NCBI GenBank assembly: GCA_028279215.1
Contig: JANQOF010000026.1
Coordinates: forward strand, 62,001 to 126,000
Direction of reading: 5' to 3'
Source: Pirellulales bacterium
GTDB lineage: Bacteria > Planctomycetota > Planctomycetia > Pirellulales > Lacipirellulaceae
DNA length: 64,000 nucleotides
Below the pieces are notes generated by a model. It was not told the DNA's origin, did not search any database, and worked only from the letters and a program-made list of their open reading frames with translations. The position numbers and the translations under genes were made by a program. Every line of letters begins with the position of its first letter. Position 1 is the stretch's first letter. Of the stretch, positions 1 through 8,159 are shown in pieces.

Positions 1-50
1 TCTTGCCGCAATGGACTGCGCTAAAAGGCCGCTTCCGCTGCCAAGACTGG

Positions 51-653
51 CTAGTCGTCGGTTTTCTCGGCCAGCGCCTGCTCAATCGCAGCCGTCATCT
101 CGTCCGATTGCGGAGCAACCTTCGATCGGTAGTGGGCGATCACCTGCCCGTCGCGGCCAATGAGGAACTTCTCGAAGTTCCACTTGATGTCACTGCCGAT
201 CTTTGGCAACTGCTCCTCGTCGGTCAGGTATTCGTACAGCGGGCATTGGTCGTCTTCACTTCGCTTCACGTTCACTTTCGCAAGCATGTCGAACTCGACG
301 CCATACCTCGACTCGCAGAACTCGGCAATCTCCGCGGCCAACCCGGGTTCCTGCCCACCAAACTGATTGCACGGCACGCCCACAACGGCCAAGCCGTCTT
401 CGCCATACTTCTCGTGCAATGTTTGCAACCCTCGATACTGCGGAGTGTATCCGCAGCGGCTTGCCACGTTGACCAATAGCAGCACCTTGCCATCGTACTT
501 CTCACCTAGGTGCACTTCCTTGCCGTCCAGGGTTTGCATCGTGAAGTCGAGCACCACAGGCCAGTCTTTCTCTTCGTTCTCGTGGTGATCTGCCATGACA
601 ATGCTGATGGTCAAGAAGAGCGACGCAAACGCGAAGGTGATCGTTTTGTGCAT
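51..653 (-). CDS. Glutathione peroxidase family protein, exported
   Basis: Thiol peroxidase of the glutathione peroxidase family, reducing hydroperoxides. With the ATG at 653 the protein is 200 aa. Residues 1-21 are a hydrophobic signal-peptide-like stretch, so it probably acts outside the cytoplasmic membrane. The peroxidatic residue is a cysteine (Cys67 in NVASRCGYT), not selenocysteine. The second family motif is at about 94-103 (PCNQFGGQEP) and the Trp-Asn motif at 158-159 (IKWNFEKFLI) completes the catalytic set. An upstream in-frame ATG at 689 would add 12 residues before the signal peptide and is less likely. The electron donor is probably thioredoxin-like, as for most bacterial Cys-type homologues (family knowledge). 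Neighbouring purK is on the same strand, 87 bp upstream of this start. Confidence 0.9.
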   Translation of the reverse strand: MHKTITFAFASLFLTISIVMADHHENEEKDWPVVLDFTMQTLDGKEVHLGEKYDGKVLLLVNVASRCGYTPQYRGLQTLHEKYGEDGLAVVGVPCNQFGGQEPGLAAEIAEFCESRYGVEFDMLAKVNVKRSEDDQCPLYEYLTDEEQLPKIGSDIKWNFEKFLIGRDGQVIAHYRSKVAPQSDEMTAAIEQALAEKTDD

Positions 654-740
654 TGGGAAAGTACCTGGGAGGGGTGTTTTTGGGATCACCCAAGTATAGC
701 AATGCCCCTATCCAACGACGACTAGCGCTCCGGCATCTGG

Positions 741-1877
741 TTAACCTCGTGTTACCGCGTCGCGAGCGCTGCGTACGAGTCGCTCTGCCTCCTGGGGCGA
801 TTCGGCAACCACGGTCAGGTGACCCATCTTACGCCCTGGGCGGGCTGTGCGCTTGCCGTACAAGTGCAGATGGACCTGCGGGAAATCTCGCTTCAGCACG
901 GCCCAATCGGGCTCGCCAGCCGCCCAACGATCGCCAAGCAGATTGGCCATTGCGGCCGGTTCGTGAGCGGTCATTTCTCCCAGTTCCATTCCAGCGACGG
1001 CCCTGGCCTGTTGAGCGAACTGGCTGGTGGTGCACGCTTCGATCGTAAGATGCCCCGAGTTGTGGGGGCGTGGGGCAATCTCGTTCACGAGTACGTCACC
1101 GGCAGAGGTTTCGAAGAACTCGACGCACGCGAGTCCCACCAAATCGAGTTCCACTGCAATCTTCCGAGCGGCTTCGTGCGACGCACGGGCGGTCGGTTCG
1201 CTTGAGCTCGCCGGATGGACGCTCACGTCGAGAACGTGATTGGCATGCGCGTTTTCGACCGGGCCAAACGTTTGCATGTTGCCATCCACATCGCGAGCAA
1301 CCAATACGGAGATCTCGCAGCGAAAATCGATGAACTTCTCGAGCACGCATTTGTGTCCACCCAAGTACCGCCACGCCCGCTCGGCGTCGTCGGCCGTTTC
1401 GACGATCGTCTGGCCTTTGCCATCGTATCCGAATTTGGTGGTCTTCAGCACGGCGGGCGCTTCGAGTTGGTCGATCGCTCGGTGAAGGTCGTCGAGCGAG
1501 CGGACATTGCGATAGGGCGTCGCAGGAATACCCGCTGCCACTAGGAAGCCCTTCTCGCGACTGCGATCCTGCACGGTGTATAGCACTTCGCCAGCCGGTC
1601 GTACGGGCACGTAGTGTGCCGCCGCCTCGGCCGCTGCCACCGGAACGTTTTCGAATTCCAAAGTGGCCGCGTCGATCGACTGAGCGAACTGTGCGATGGC
1701 CTGGAAGTCGTGGTAGTCGGCCACGGTGTGCCGATCGGCTAGTTGAGACGCCGGGCAGTCGGCCTCGGGGCAATACACATGCACCCGATAACCAAGCTGT
1801 TTGGCCGCGTTGGCGAACATTCGGCCCAACTGGCCGCCACCGAAAACTCCGAGCGTCGAATCGTGAGGAAGCGGCAT
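741..1877 (-). CDS. purK: N5-carboxyaminoimidazole ribonucleotide synthase (PurK)
   Basis: ATP-grasp enzyme that carboxylates aminoimidazole ribonucleotide with bicarbonate and ATP in de novo purine synthesis, feeding PurE. The ATG at 1877 gives 378 aa, the usual length. The N-terminal glycine-rich loop (GVFGGGQLGRM) lies near residues 10-20, the ATP-grasp loop GYDGKGQ in the middle, and the family signature NEIAPRPHNSGH near residue 255. An earlier in-frame ATG at 1925 adds 16 residues of low-complexity sequence before the conserved start and was not chosen. No purE lies next to it inside the window; fliG precedes it on the same strand, 124 bp away. Confidence 0.94.
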   Translation of the reverse strand: MPLPHDSTLGVFGGGQLGRMFANAAKQLGYRVHVYCPEADCPASQLADRHTVADYHDFQAIAQFAQSIDAATLEFENVPVAAAEAAAHYVPVRPAGEVLYTVQDRSREKGFLVAAGIPATPYRNVRSLDDLHRAIDQLEAPAVLKTTKFGYDGKGQTIVETADDAERAWRYLGGHKCVLEKFIDFRCEISVLVARDVDGNMQTFGPVENAHANHVLDVSVHPASSSEPTARASHEAARKIAVELDLVGLACVEFFETSAGDVLVNEIAPRPHNSGHLTIEACTTSQFAQQARAVAGMELGEMTAHEPAAMANLLGDRWAAGEPDWAVLKRDFPQVHLHLYGKRTARPGRKMGHLTVVAESPQEAERLVRSARDAVTRG

Positions 1878-2001
1878 TGGAAAGGGCGCGTATCGTGTGG
1901 CGAGTGGCAGGCGATGCCGACCCAACTTACCGCAATTGGCGAGCGTATTTCAACGTGGCGGTGCAACATTCCAGTCGATTCGCGACTCTCGCGCCCACGC
2001 C

Positions 2002-2991
2002 CTACTGCACCAACTGCTCCTCCTCATCGGTGGCATTGATCTCGATTTCGCCTACATCTTCTAGGTTGCGCACAATATCCACGATCCGCTGCTGCTCTGC
2101 TTCGACGGCCGACACCTTAACCGCGCCCAGAAACTCCATCTCCTCGCGGAGCATGTCGGCAGCGCGTTGCGACATATTGCCAAGCACTTTGTCTTTCAAC
2201 TCCTCGCTGGCACCCTTTAGCGCTAGCGACCATTGCGACGTCTCGACGTGTTTTAGGATCGTTTGGATGTCCTTCGCGGAGAACTTGGCAATGTCCTCAA
2301 ACACGAACATTAGGCGGCGAATCTCCTCGACCAAGTCGGGGTCTTCTTCGGCTAACTCGTCGAGGATAGCCCGCTCCGTTGATCGCTCGGAGACATTTAG
2401 CATCTCAGCAACCGGCTCGACGCCACCCGCATTTTGGAAGCTGGGACCAACAACGCTCGACATCCGTCCTTCCAGCGCACGCTCCACTTCGCGAATGATC
2501 TCGGGGTTCGTTTGGCCCATAGTGGCCATTCGTCGCACCACTGCCATCTGGCGGTCCTGTGGGAGGCCTGCGAGGATTTCCGCGCCGTAGCTGGCCGGCA
2601 AGTACGACAGGATTAGCGCAATGGTCTGTGGGTGCTCGTCGATCACGTACGTGAGCACATTCTGACAATCGATCGTCCTGAGAAAACCAAATGGCAAGGC
2701 TTCGATCGTCTGCCGAATGTTGTCTAGCGCCTGGCCTGCATCGGAACCAAGCGCCCGCTTCACCAGATTCTTGGCCAAATCGAGGCTGCCCCCCTCGGTC
2801 GACGAACTAGGACTCGTGTCGGCGAACTCACGGATCGTGGTGTCCTGCTCCGCCGGCAGAATCCGCTTGGTACGGGCGATCTCGATCGAAACCTGCTCGA
2901 CTTCTTTGGCGTTAAGCTTGCTCAATACCATCGCGGCCTCGTCCTCGGGCAGGCTCATTAGGACGACGGCAGCTTTGCGAATGTCGGACAT
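2002..2991 (-). CDS. fliG: Flagellar motor switch protein FliG
   Basis: Rotor/switch-complex protein that couples the flagellar MS ring to the C-ring and contacts the MotA stator. It is 329 aa, full family length. The middle domain carries the hallmark EHPQ motif at 119-122 followed by a hydrophobic helix; a GGVEPVAEMLN motif lies at 189-199. The C-terminal charged torque domain includes MFVFEDI at 228-234 and an acidic/basic helix to residue 310, so stator-contact residues seem retained. Residues 58-68 are a short Ser-rich linker. It stands apart from any other flagellar gene in the window, sitting between purK and a pterin-type gene, which is unusual for fliG. Confidence 0.95.
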   Translation of the reverse strand: MSDIRKAAVVLMSLPEDEAAMVLSKLNAKEVEQVSIEIARTKRILPAEQDTTIREFADTSPSSSTEGGSLDLAKNLVKRALGSDAGQALDNIRQTIEALPFGFLRTIDCQNVLTYVIDEHPQTIALILSYLPASYGAEILAGLPQDRQMAVVRRMATMGQTNPEIIREVERALEGRMSSVVGPSFQNAGGVEPVAEMLNVSERSTERAILDELAEEDPDLVEEIRRLMFVFEDIAKFSAKDIQTILKHVETSQWSLALKGASEELKDKVLGNMSQRAADMLREEMEFLGAVKVSAVEAEQQRIVDIVRNLEDVGEIEINATDEEEQLVQ

Positions 2992-3125
2992 CGGCAGTTA
3001 CGATCCGTTGGGGGGAAGAGGCCCCGGGCGCATCGCTAGCGCTCGGTTTTCTCTGCATCGACCTGATTGACCCGTGCCTTGAGAAGATTTGCCGGTTAGG
3101 CAATCCCAGTGAGCTAGCAATACTG

Positions 3126-3611
3126 CTAGCTCCGCAGCGTGCAAACCCCCTGTTGTCCCTTGCATTCGTCCACCGCCACGCGAAGCTCAGTTGGCGTGAA
3201 TCCCCGTTTTTCGAGGGCTGCCAGCAACTCGCCGCTAATGTAATGTGCTATCAACTCGGCCGTGGTATTGGCAACGGGCAGCAGCACGCAGTCGCTCTTG
3301 GGGAATACCCACCGCCTGTCTTCGTAGGTCGCCGTCACTTCCTTATCATCGGCAGCCACGTGGATCGTGGGGTGCGCAGTGGGCAGCAACACGCGGTGGT
3401 CGAGCGCGCCGGTGATCTTGATGACCGCGTCCCGCGCGGCGATGAAATCGACCACGTATTGGTTCTCGTCGAGAGGCCCAGAAATCTCAGCTTCCACTCG
3501 GTAGTTATGGCCGTGCAGCGGCTCGCAGATGTTGTCACCATACGTGATGAAGTGCGCGGCGCAGAACGTGAAGTGATCTGTCGCAAGCCGGACTTGGTAG
3601 GAATCTTGCAT
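3126..3611 (-). CDS. 6-pyruvoyl/6-carboxytetrahydropterin synthase family protein (QueD-like)
   Basis: Zinc enzyme of the PTPS/QueD fold acting on dihydroneopterin triphosphate-type substrates. The chosen ATG at 3611 gives 161 aa and follows the stop of the upstream CitG-like gene by only 4 bases, so the two are co-transcribed. Zinc ligands are His20 (FCAAHF) and His33/His35 (PLHGHNY). Cys29, a QueD-type catalytic cysteine, precedes the HGH motif. Asp71-His72 and Glu149 (VDECKG) complete the active site. The paired CitG-like gene and the fae/mtdB genes elsewhere in the window suggest a role in tetrahydromethanopterin-type pterin synthesis, but queuosine or folate roles are equally possible from sequence alone. 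Confidence 0.82.
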   Translation of the reverse strand: MQDSYQVRLATDHFTFCAAHFITYGDNICEPLHGHNYRVEAEISGPLDENQYVVDFIAARDAVIKITGALDHRVLLPTAHPTIHVAADDKEVTATYEDRRWVFPKSDCVLLPVANTTAELIAHYISGELLAALEKRGFTPTELRVAVDECKGQQGVCTLRS

Positions 3612-3615
3612 GAGG

Positions 3616-4494
3616 CTAGTCGGAGGACAGGCGGGGATAGAACTCAACCGGCCAGCTTATCCTCTCTTGCAGCAGCAGTACAAATAGTGCCGCGGCGATC
3701 AAGTCTGCCGACGTTCCTGGGTTGCGCTGGTGGCCATCGGCGCGTAGCCAGAAATCGAGGTCGGCAAGTGCCTGGTCGCCGAGTTCGCCATCCATAGCGT
3801 CCGAGGCGAGCACCATGCCCGCTCGGTCGCTAAGCTGCTTCGATGTCGCTCGCCCCAGCTTCCGCTCCACCAGGCTGTCACCATGTCTCGCCAACAGGCG
3901 CAGGTAGGCTTCGATGATCGCCTGCTGCAAAGCAGCGCCGTAGCTGAGCCATCGTTCGATTTCGGCGGCGACGCCACAAACCTCAGCAAACTCGTTGGTG
4001 TACTGCCGCGCAATCAAGTCGCGTTCGGCAGCCAACTGCATCGCCTCGAGCAGCGTGACATCGGGCGGGGCCGCGATATCGCCGCGTTCGACCGTTCCGA
4101 TTCCACCTGGGGCGGCCAAACGAATTGCCTCGTAGACCTGCTCGGTATCATTCGGGCTCGCTGCAGCGACCAGGCGGCTCGCTCGTTCGACGTTCCCTTT
4201 GGCAAGCGCCAGCGGGGCCAGCAACAACAGCGTTCCCAAGTTGGTGTTCAATCCAACTCCTGCCTTCGTTGCCCGCACTGCTTCGAGCACAGTGCCACCC
4301 AATCCCAACTCTTCGCTTCGTTCGAAAGTGGGCCCAACGATCGACGCACTCGTTAGAAAATCGACGTACGTCATGTCCTCGAAGTCCGCGCCACGATGCA
4401 CGTTGCCAGGCTTGGCCGCTGTTGCCTCCCAAATACAGGCGAGCGTCGCGCAGCCTCCGATGGTGGTGGGCGGGGCCGATGGATTTGGGGTCAC
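3616..4494 (-). CDS. CitG/MdcB-like triphosphoribosyl-dephospho-CoA synthase family protein
   Basis: 292 aa protein of the CitG family. Classical CitG makes 2'-(5''-triphosphoribosyl)-3'-dephospho-CoA from ATP and dephospho-CoA for citrate or malonate lyase. The family motif KPGNVHRG is at residues 28-35 and the nucleotide-binding GLNTNLGT segment lies near residue 80. No citrate or malonate lyase subunit is nearby; the only partner is the pterin-synthase-like gene 4 bases downstream. CitG-like proteins recur in methanopterin-linked C1 gene sets of methylotrophs and planctomycetes (from memory), so the real role here is probably in a C1 cofactor pathway. That is inference; the substrate cannot be read from the sequence. 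Confidence 0.8.
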   Translation of the reverse strand: MTPNPSAPPTTIGGCATLACIWEATAAKPGNVHRGADFEDMTYVDFLTSASIVGPTFERSEELGLGGTVLEAVRATKAGVGLNTNLGTLLLLAPLALAKGNVERASRLVAAASPNDTEQVYEAIRLAAPGGIGTVERGDIAAPPDVTLLEAMQLAAERDLIARQYTNEFAEVCGVAAEIERWLSYGAALQQAIIEAYLRLLARHGDSLVERKLGRATSKQLSDRAGMVLASDAMDGELGDQALADLDFWLRADGHQRNPGTSADLIAAALFVLLLQERISWPVEFYPRLSSD

Positions 4495-4956
4495 CGAAGG
4501 TCCTCCATAACGGTGCTAACGTGCTGTCGTCTCGAACGTAGGCCGCCAGCAGGCGGTGGGAAGCGAACCTACTGCCCGCTGCCCACCGCATATGTCTATT
4601 TTGTCTCGGATACAAGAAAACGATTGTAGGCGACTTTATTCAGTTCGCATCGTCCCCGCCAAACTTCGTTTCCCTCTGTTTTTCCAGGCGTTTCTTCATT
4701 TCAACGGAAGCAACTCGACACATCAAAAGTCCATTCTTAAGTGCCTAAAGGGACAATTGAAATCGCAATGACCAGTCCCGAAGCAACCACTCACCAATCA
4801 AGTCAACCAACACCCAACCTTCAACTCCCAACATCTACATACGCATTGACCTGCACAGCACGAAATGCGCACGGGACACCCCGGCTAGATACATGCAAAC
4901 TAACACACTGGGTGGCCCACTTTCTACAAAAATCGCTTCAGAAACCTCGCTCCACC
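4495..4956. other. Intergenic region with promoter side of the CitG-like operon
   Basis: About 460 bases without a convincing gene. The right half, around 4740-4940, is A/C-rich (AACCAACACCCAACC style) and low in coding character. The left end holds the regulatory side of the minus-strand CitG-like/QueD-like pair and an inverted repeat listed separately. Short reading frames across it lack family features. Confidence 0.5.
4552..4589. repeat. Intergenic imperfect inverted repeat (GCGGTGGG type)
   Basis: The left arm begins ggcggtgggaagcg and the right arm ends cgctgcccaccgc, giving a stem of about 13 bp with one mismatch and a loop of about 12 bases. It lies 58 bp upstream of the minus-strand CitG-like start, so it may be a leader structure or a dispersed element. 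Its architecture matches the other intergenic palindromes of this window although the word differs. Confidence 0.6.
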
Positions 4957-5841
4957 TTACGCGCTTCTGGCGAGAAATTCCTCTGTCAATCGCAATGCGT
5001 CGTCGGGGGCGTCTTCGACGACCCAGTGCCCGACGTCCTCCAAGCGATGCACTTCCGCTTGCGGCCAAACCGCTTCGAACTTGGCCAGGCAGTCGGGCCG
5101 AAAGCACCAATCCTGCATGCCCCAGACGAGCATCGTCGGAAGGCCGGCAAAACGGCGAAGCCCTAATTCAATCTCCGCAAGCGTCTGCCACGTCGGGTGG
5201 CTCTTGCGCATCGGGATGTCGGCGACAAACTCGTAAGTCTGGCGGCGACTGTCCCAGTCGCGCGTTGTGTCGAGATAGCCGCTGGCTTCCTGATCGGCAA
5301 GCGATCGACGCCGCGACAGGGTCATTCGTAGCGCGGCGCGGGTAAACAGATTTAGCCCCTGCACAGCCGCGCGCCCAACCCCCGGCCACCTACACACGCC
5401 GATGCGCCACGGGATGTACCAGGGTGGAAACGCTCCCGTGTTGAATAGCACGATCCTGGAGAAGCGGTCGGGCACACGCAGCATTGCTCCCAAACCAATC
5501 GCGCCACCCCAATCCTGGGCAATCAGCGTGGCACCCCGCAGGTCGAGGTGCTCAATAAGGTCGACGAGGTGCGAAATGTGATTGACCAGACGAAGCGATT
5601 CTTGGGGCTTGTCACTCAGGCCGCATCCGAGGTGGTCGATCGCCACGCACCGGTACGTGCGCCGTAGCGGCCCAATCATCCCACGCCAGTGGAACGACCA
5701 AGTCGGATTGCCATGCACAAACAGCAGGGGAGCTGCATCTTGCGGTCCTTCATCGACGTAGTGGATTCTCCCCTTGGGCGCGCCCATCCAATGCGATTCA
5801 AACGGGTACAGCTCGCGCCAGCTTGCGGTAGATTTCGCCAT
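4957..5841 (-). CDS. Alpha/beta hydrolase, haloalkane dehalogenase / OleB-like
   Basis: 294 aa from the ATG at 5841; an upstream ATG at 5889 is in a poorly conserved extension. Alpha/beta hydrolase with the oxyanion motif HGNPTWSF (43-50), an aspartate nucleophile Asp110 followed by Trp111 (AQDWGG), acid Asp244 (WGMQDW) and base His272 (DVGHWV). An Asp nucleophile followed by Trp is the haloalkane dehalogenase subfamily pattern. The middle stretch (LFNTGAFPP, then a cap with ALRMTLSRRR and VADIPMR) resembles OleB beta-lactone decarboxylases of long-chain olefin synthesis, which share this fold. No oleA, oleC or oleD is in the window, so the choice between OleB and a dehalogenase stays open. 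Confidence 0.78.
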   Translation of the reverse strand: MAKSTASWRELYPFESHWMGAPKGRIHYVDEGPQDAAPLLFVHGNPTWSFHWRGMIGPLRRTYRCVAIDHLGCGLSDKPQESLRLVNHISHLVDLIEHLDLRGATLIAQDWGGAIGLGAMLRVPDRFSRIVLFNTGAFPPWYIPWRIGVCRWPGVGRAAVQGLNLFTRAALRMTLSRRRSLADQEASGYLDTTRDWDSRRQTYEFVADIPMRKSHPTWQTLAEIELGLRRFAGLPTMLVWGMQDWCFRPDCLAKFEAVWPQAEVHRLEDVGHWVVEDAPDDALRLTEEFLARSA

Positions 5842-5975
5842 AACTTCGACGGAGTAGCGCTCGTGGCAGCCAAGTGAGCTGATCAACAACGGTCCGAGAC
5901 CGTGTTAGACTAAGCGGTGAAGCCGTCCGACCACAAGGCGGTTGATGTCGGTCGCATGAACGATTCGTAAGAGCC

Positions 5976-6632
5976 ATGATTAGCCTTACCGTCGAAAACT
6001 ACCTGAAGGCCATCTTTCAGCTTGCCGACGGCGAGCAAGCCCAGGTTTCTACCGGTCGCATTGCCACGGCGCTCAATGTGGCCCCCGGCACGGTCACCAG
6101 CATGCTTAAGACACTTGCGGAGGGCAAGCTAGCCACCTACAAGCCGTACGAAGGAGTGGAACTGACGCCCGCCGGCAGGGCGCTGGCGTTACGAGTGATT
6201 CGCCGACATCGGCTGATTGAGCTTTTCCTTGTGCAAACGCTTAACTTAACCTGGGACGAAGTGCATGAGGAAGCCGAAGACATGGAGCACGCGGTGAGCG
6301 ACTGGCTGGTCGACCGCATCGAAGAGCATCTCGGGCATCCCCGCTTCGATCCGCACGGCGATCCAATCCCGACCGCTGATGGCGCAATCAACTCGGCCGA
6401 AACCAGGTCGCTTGCCGAGGTGCCATCGGGGCAGCAGTTCCGAGTCGTCCGGGTGCTCGATCAATCGCCAACTTTTCTGCGCGAGCTTAGCGACTCGGGA
6501 ATCGCGATTGGCGTGTCTGGCACCATCGCGGCGCGGCACGCCGATGGGGGGCGCACTGTTACCCTCGATGGCACCGACTTTCGAATCGAACCGCATGTGG
6601 CGGCATGCCTGTGCGTCGATGCCGTCGAATAG
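5976..6632 (+). CDS. DtxR/MntR-family metal-dependent transcriptional regulator
   Basis: 218 aa. Residues 1-60 form a winged helix-turn-helix typical of DtxR/MntR (start LTVENYLKAIFQL, recognition helix around VAPGTVTSMLKTL). The dimerisation and metal domain follows, with HRLIELFL near 77-84 and the His/Glu-rich stretch EVHEEAEDMEHAV that supplies metal ligands. The C-terminal third (about 145-218) matches the SH3-like FeoA-type domain of DtxR-type rather than short MntR-type members. Such proteins repress iron or manganese uptake genes when metal-loaded. No metal transporter is adjacent, and the divergent neighbour is the OleB-like hydrolase, so the target is unknown. Confidence 0.9.
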   Translation: MISLTVENYLKAIFQLADGEQAQVSTGRIATALNVAPGTVTSMLKTLAEGKLATYKPYEGVELTPAGRALALRVIRRHRLIELFLVQTLNLTWDEVHEEAEDMEHAVSDWLVDRIEEHLGHPRFDPHGDPIPTADGAINSAETRSLAEVPSGQQFRVVRVLDQSPTFLRELSDSGIAIGVSGTIAARHADGGRTVTLDGTDFRIEPHVAACLCVDAVE

Positions 6633-7209
6633 CTGCGGGACTCATTCCGCCACTATCCACTTGCACTTGCCAGTACAAGAAAAACCGCTTGCGGCTTAGC
6701 CCATTGGGCGAAGCCGCAAGCGGAGAAAAAACAAACTTCCGGTCGATTGCGACGGAGTGGAGTCACTCGAAGACAGACGCGAACCGGACGGTGCTGCGCA
6801 CAGCCATGGGATCGGCTCGGGCCAATCGATTTTTTAGGTCCTCCCGACGGAATGGTGACCGGAAAGTTTGATTCGTTTGTCGACCGCTGTGGGTCGATTA
6901 TTGTTGGCAAAGTTACGTATCGGGCCAGTGCGATGGACAACTTCAACTGCAATGGGAAATCCGAATTGGCGGCCGACGCGTCCCGCAACACGGGCGTGGA
7001 ATCTTACTTGAGAATTCTAGTCTAGGAAAGGACGACCGACAGCATTTTGGGCAAGATTCTCGGATGTTTCACGGTGCAAACAGCGTGCCAGCCGTTCTTT
7101 GTTGATGGTGTTGCACGCCATGTCCAATTTCGCTAAACGACGATTTACTGAAACGTGCGCTGGCAGTTTTGCCGGGCCAAATTCTCCTCCATCGCCGTGT
7201 GAGTTTGCG
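6633..7209. other. Long intergenic region without a recognisable gene
   Basis: About 580 bases. The left part contains the strong inverted repeat at 6685-6723. I see no reading frame with family features in the remainder; short frames on both strands have no conserved motifs. The right end precedes the Tat-signal small protein. Confidence 0.5.
6685..6723. repeat. Strong hairpin (CCGCTTGCGGCTT type), possible terminator or dispersed element
   Basis: Perfect 13-bp outer arms (ccgcttgcggctt / aagccgcaagcgg) enclose a further gccc-att-gggc inner stem. It is flanked by A-runs on both sides of the + strand, so the T-tail expected of an intrinsic terminator appears only on the - strand, where no gene ends. 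For the upstream + strand regulator it could be a processing or pause hairpin. The outer word could equally belong to a dispersed intergenic repeat. Confidence 0.75.
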
Positions 7210-7566
7210 ATGCTGTCGCGACGTAAACTGCTGAAACTAACTGGTCGAGCGGTCGCAACGACTGTGTGCCTTGCAATTGCCGCAACCGTGGGACAGATAG
7301 GTCTTGGCCAAGGGCCGCCACGGGGTCCGGTGCTCAAGGAGCGGCTCCTGGTGGGATTGCGCGTGAAGACAGAATCGGATCGCGAGTTTATCGATCGGGT
7401 GGTGATACTTGTCGAGCGGCAGATCCTGCCAATCAAGCTGGTCGACTCGACCTACTTCTGGGCACGCAAAAAAGCGGCTCGCAGTCGACGCCTGCAGAAC
7501 AACCCCATGGTCTATTTTCGGCCAGCGCTGATCGCTCGGGCAGAAAGACTTGGGATTCGCATCTAA
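7210..7566 (+). CDS. Small exported protein with Tat-like signal, function unknown
   Basis: 118 aa from the ATG at 7210. It starts MLSRRKLLKLTG, a twin-arginine-type motif (S-R-R-K-L-L-K), followed by a hydrophobic stretch to about residue 30, so it is probably exported folded by the Tat route. The mature part is small, basic and has no cysteines of interest: VGLRVKTESDREFIDRVV, then a lysine/arginine-rich segment. I do not recognise the family. An in-frame ATG at 7099 would place 37 unrelated residues before the signal and is unlikely. It is followed by two other small genes on the same strand. Confidence 0.62.
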   Translation: MLSRRKLLKLTGRAVATTVCLAIAATVGQIGLGQGPPRGPVLKERLLVGLRVKTESDREFIDRVVILVERQILPIKLVDSTYFWARKKAARSRRLQNNPMVYFRPALIARAERLGIRI

Positions 7567-7668
7567 GGCACGCGCAAGACGGGGTCGGTAGGCATTCCCC
7601 AGCCGTGGCGGTAGAATTGGGACCTCCCGGGCTCCATTTGTCCATATCGTGCATCGAAAGTGACCGCC

Positions 7669-7965
7669 ATGGCGCGCAAAGTCGTAAGTCGCAAGGAAAA
7701 AAGAGCCGAAGCCGAAGCGGCGGAGGCGGCCGAGACGACCACCAAGAAAAAGAAGAAGGCCACCAAGCGAAAGAGCCGCGCCAAAGCCGCCAAAGAAGTG
7801 CGTCTCAAGGCGTTCTGGGGCGTTTTCAATCAATCGCTCCGCCGAGTGGCGCTGTACGACTTCAACCAAAAGAAAGAGGCCGAGAAGAAGGCCCAAGAGT
7901 TGAGCGCCTCGGGCAAGTCGCCTCATTTCGTCCAGCCGGTGAAAGAAGCGATCGAAGAGGCTTAG
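7669..7965 (+). CDS. Small protein with lysine/alanine-rich histone-like N-terminal tail
   Basis: 98 aa from the ATG at 7669 (MARKVVSRKEK). Residues 1-45 are almost only Lys, Ala, Glu, Arg and Thr, including KKKKKATKRKSRAKAAK, as in histone H1-like and AlgP-like tails. The C-terminal half (LKAFWGVFNQSLRRVALYDFNQKKEAEKKAQEL) is a compact mixed helical region ending in PHFVQPVKEAIEEA. The basic tail suggests DNA or RNA binding; the globular part is a family I do not recognise. The next gene downstream also starts with a basic tail on a different domain, so the pair is worth reading together. Confidence 0.6.
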   Translation: MARKVVSRKEKRAEAEAAEAAETTTKKKKKATKRKSRAKAAKEVRLKAFWGVFNQSLRRVALYDFNQKKEAEKKAQELSASGKSPHFVQPVKEAIEEA

Positions 7966-8159
7966 GACCATTGCCTACTTAGCGGTCCGTTTCTTGCCGC
8001 CTCACGTCGTTGGACCTGACGGTTAGCCCCCTATTGGGGGCCTCGCCGAATGCCCACCTTGAATTCGTTCGTTGGGCAATCAACCATGATCGACAACGCA
8101 CTCACGCATTGGGTGCCCCGCACGATCAGGTTGTGTATTCCAACGAGGAGACTCCACCC

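Noticed and set aside
4556..4771. 71-residue plus-strand frame upstream of the CitG-like gene
   Set aside because: It starts inside the inverted repeat, has no recognisable motif and lies in A/C-rich non-coding sequence.
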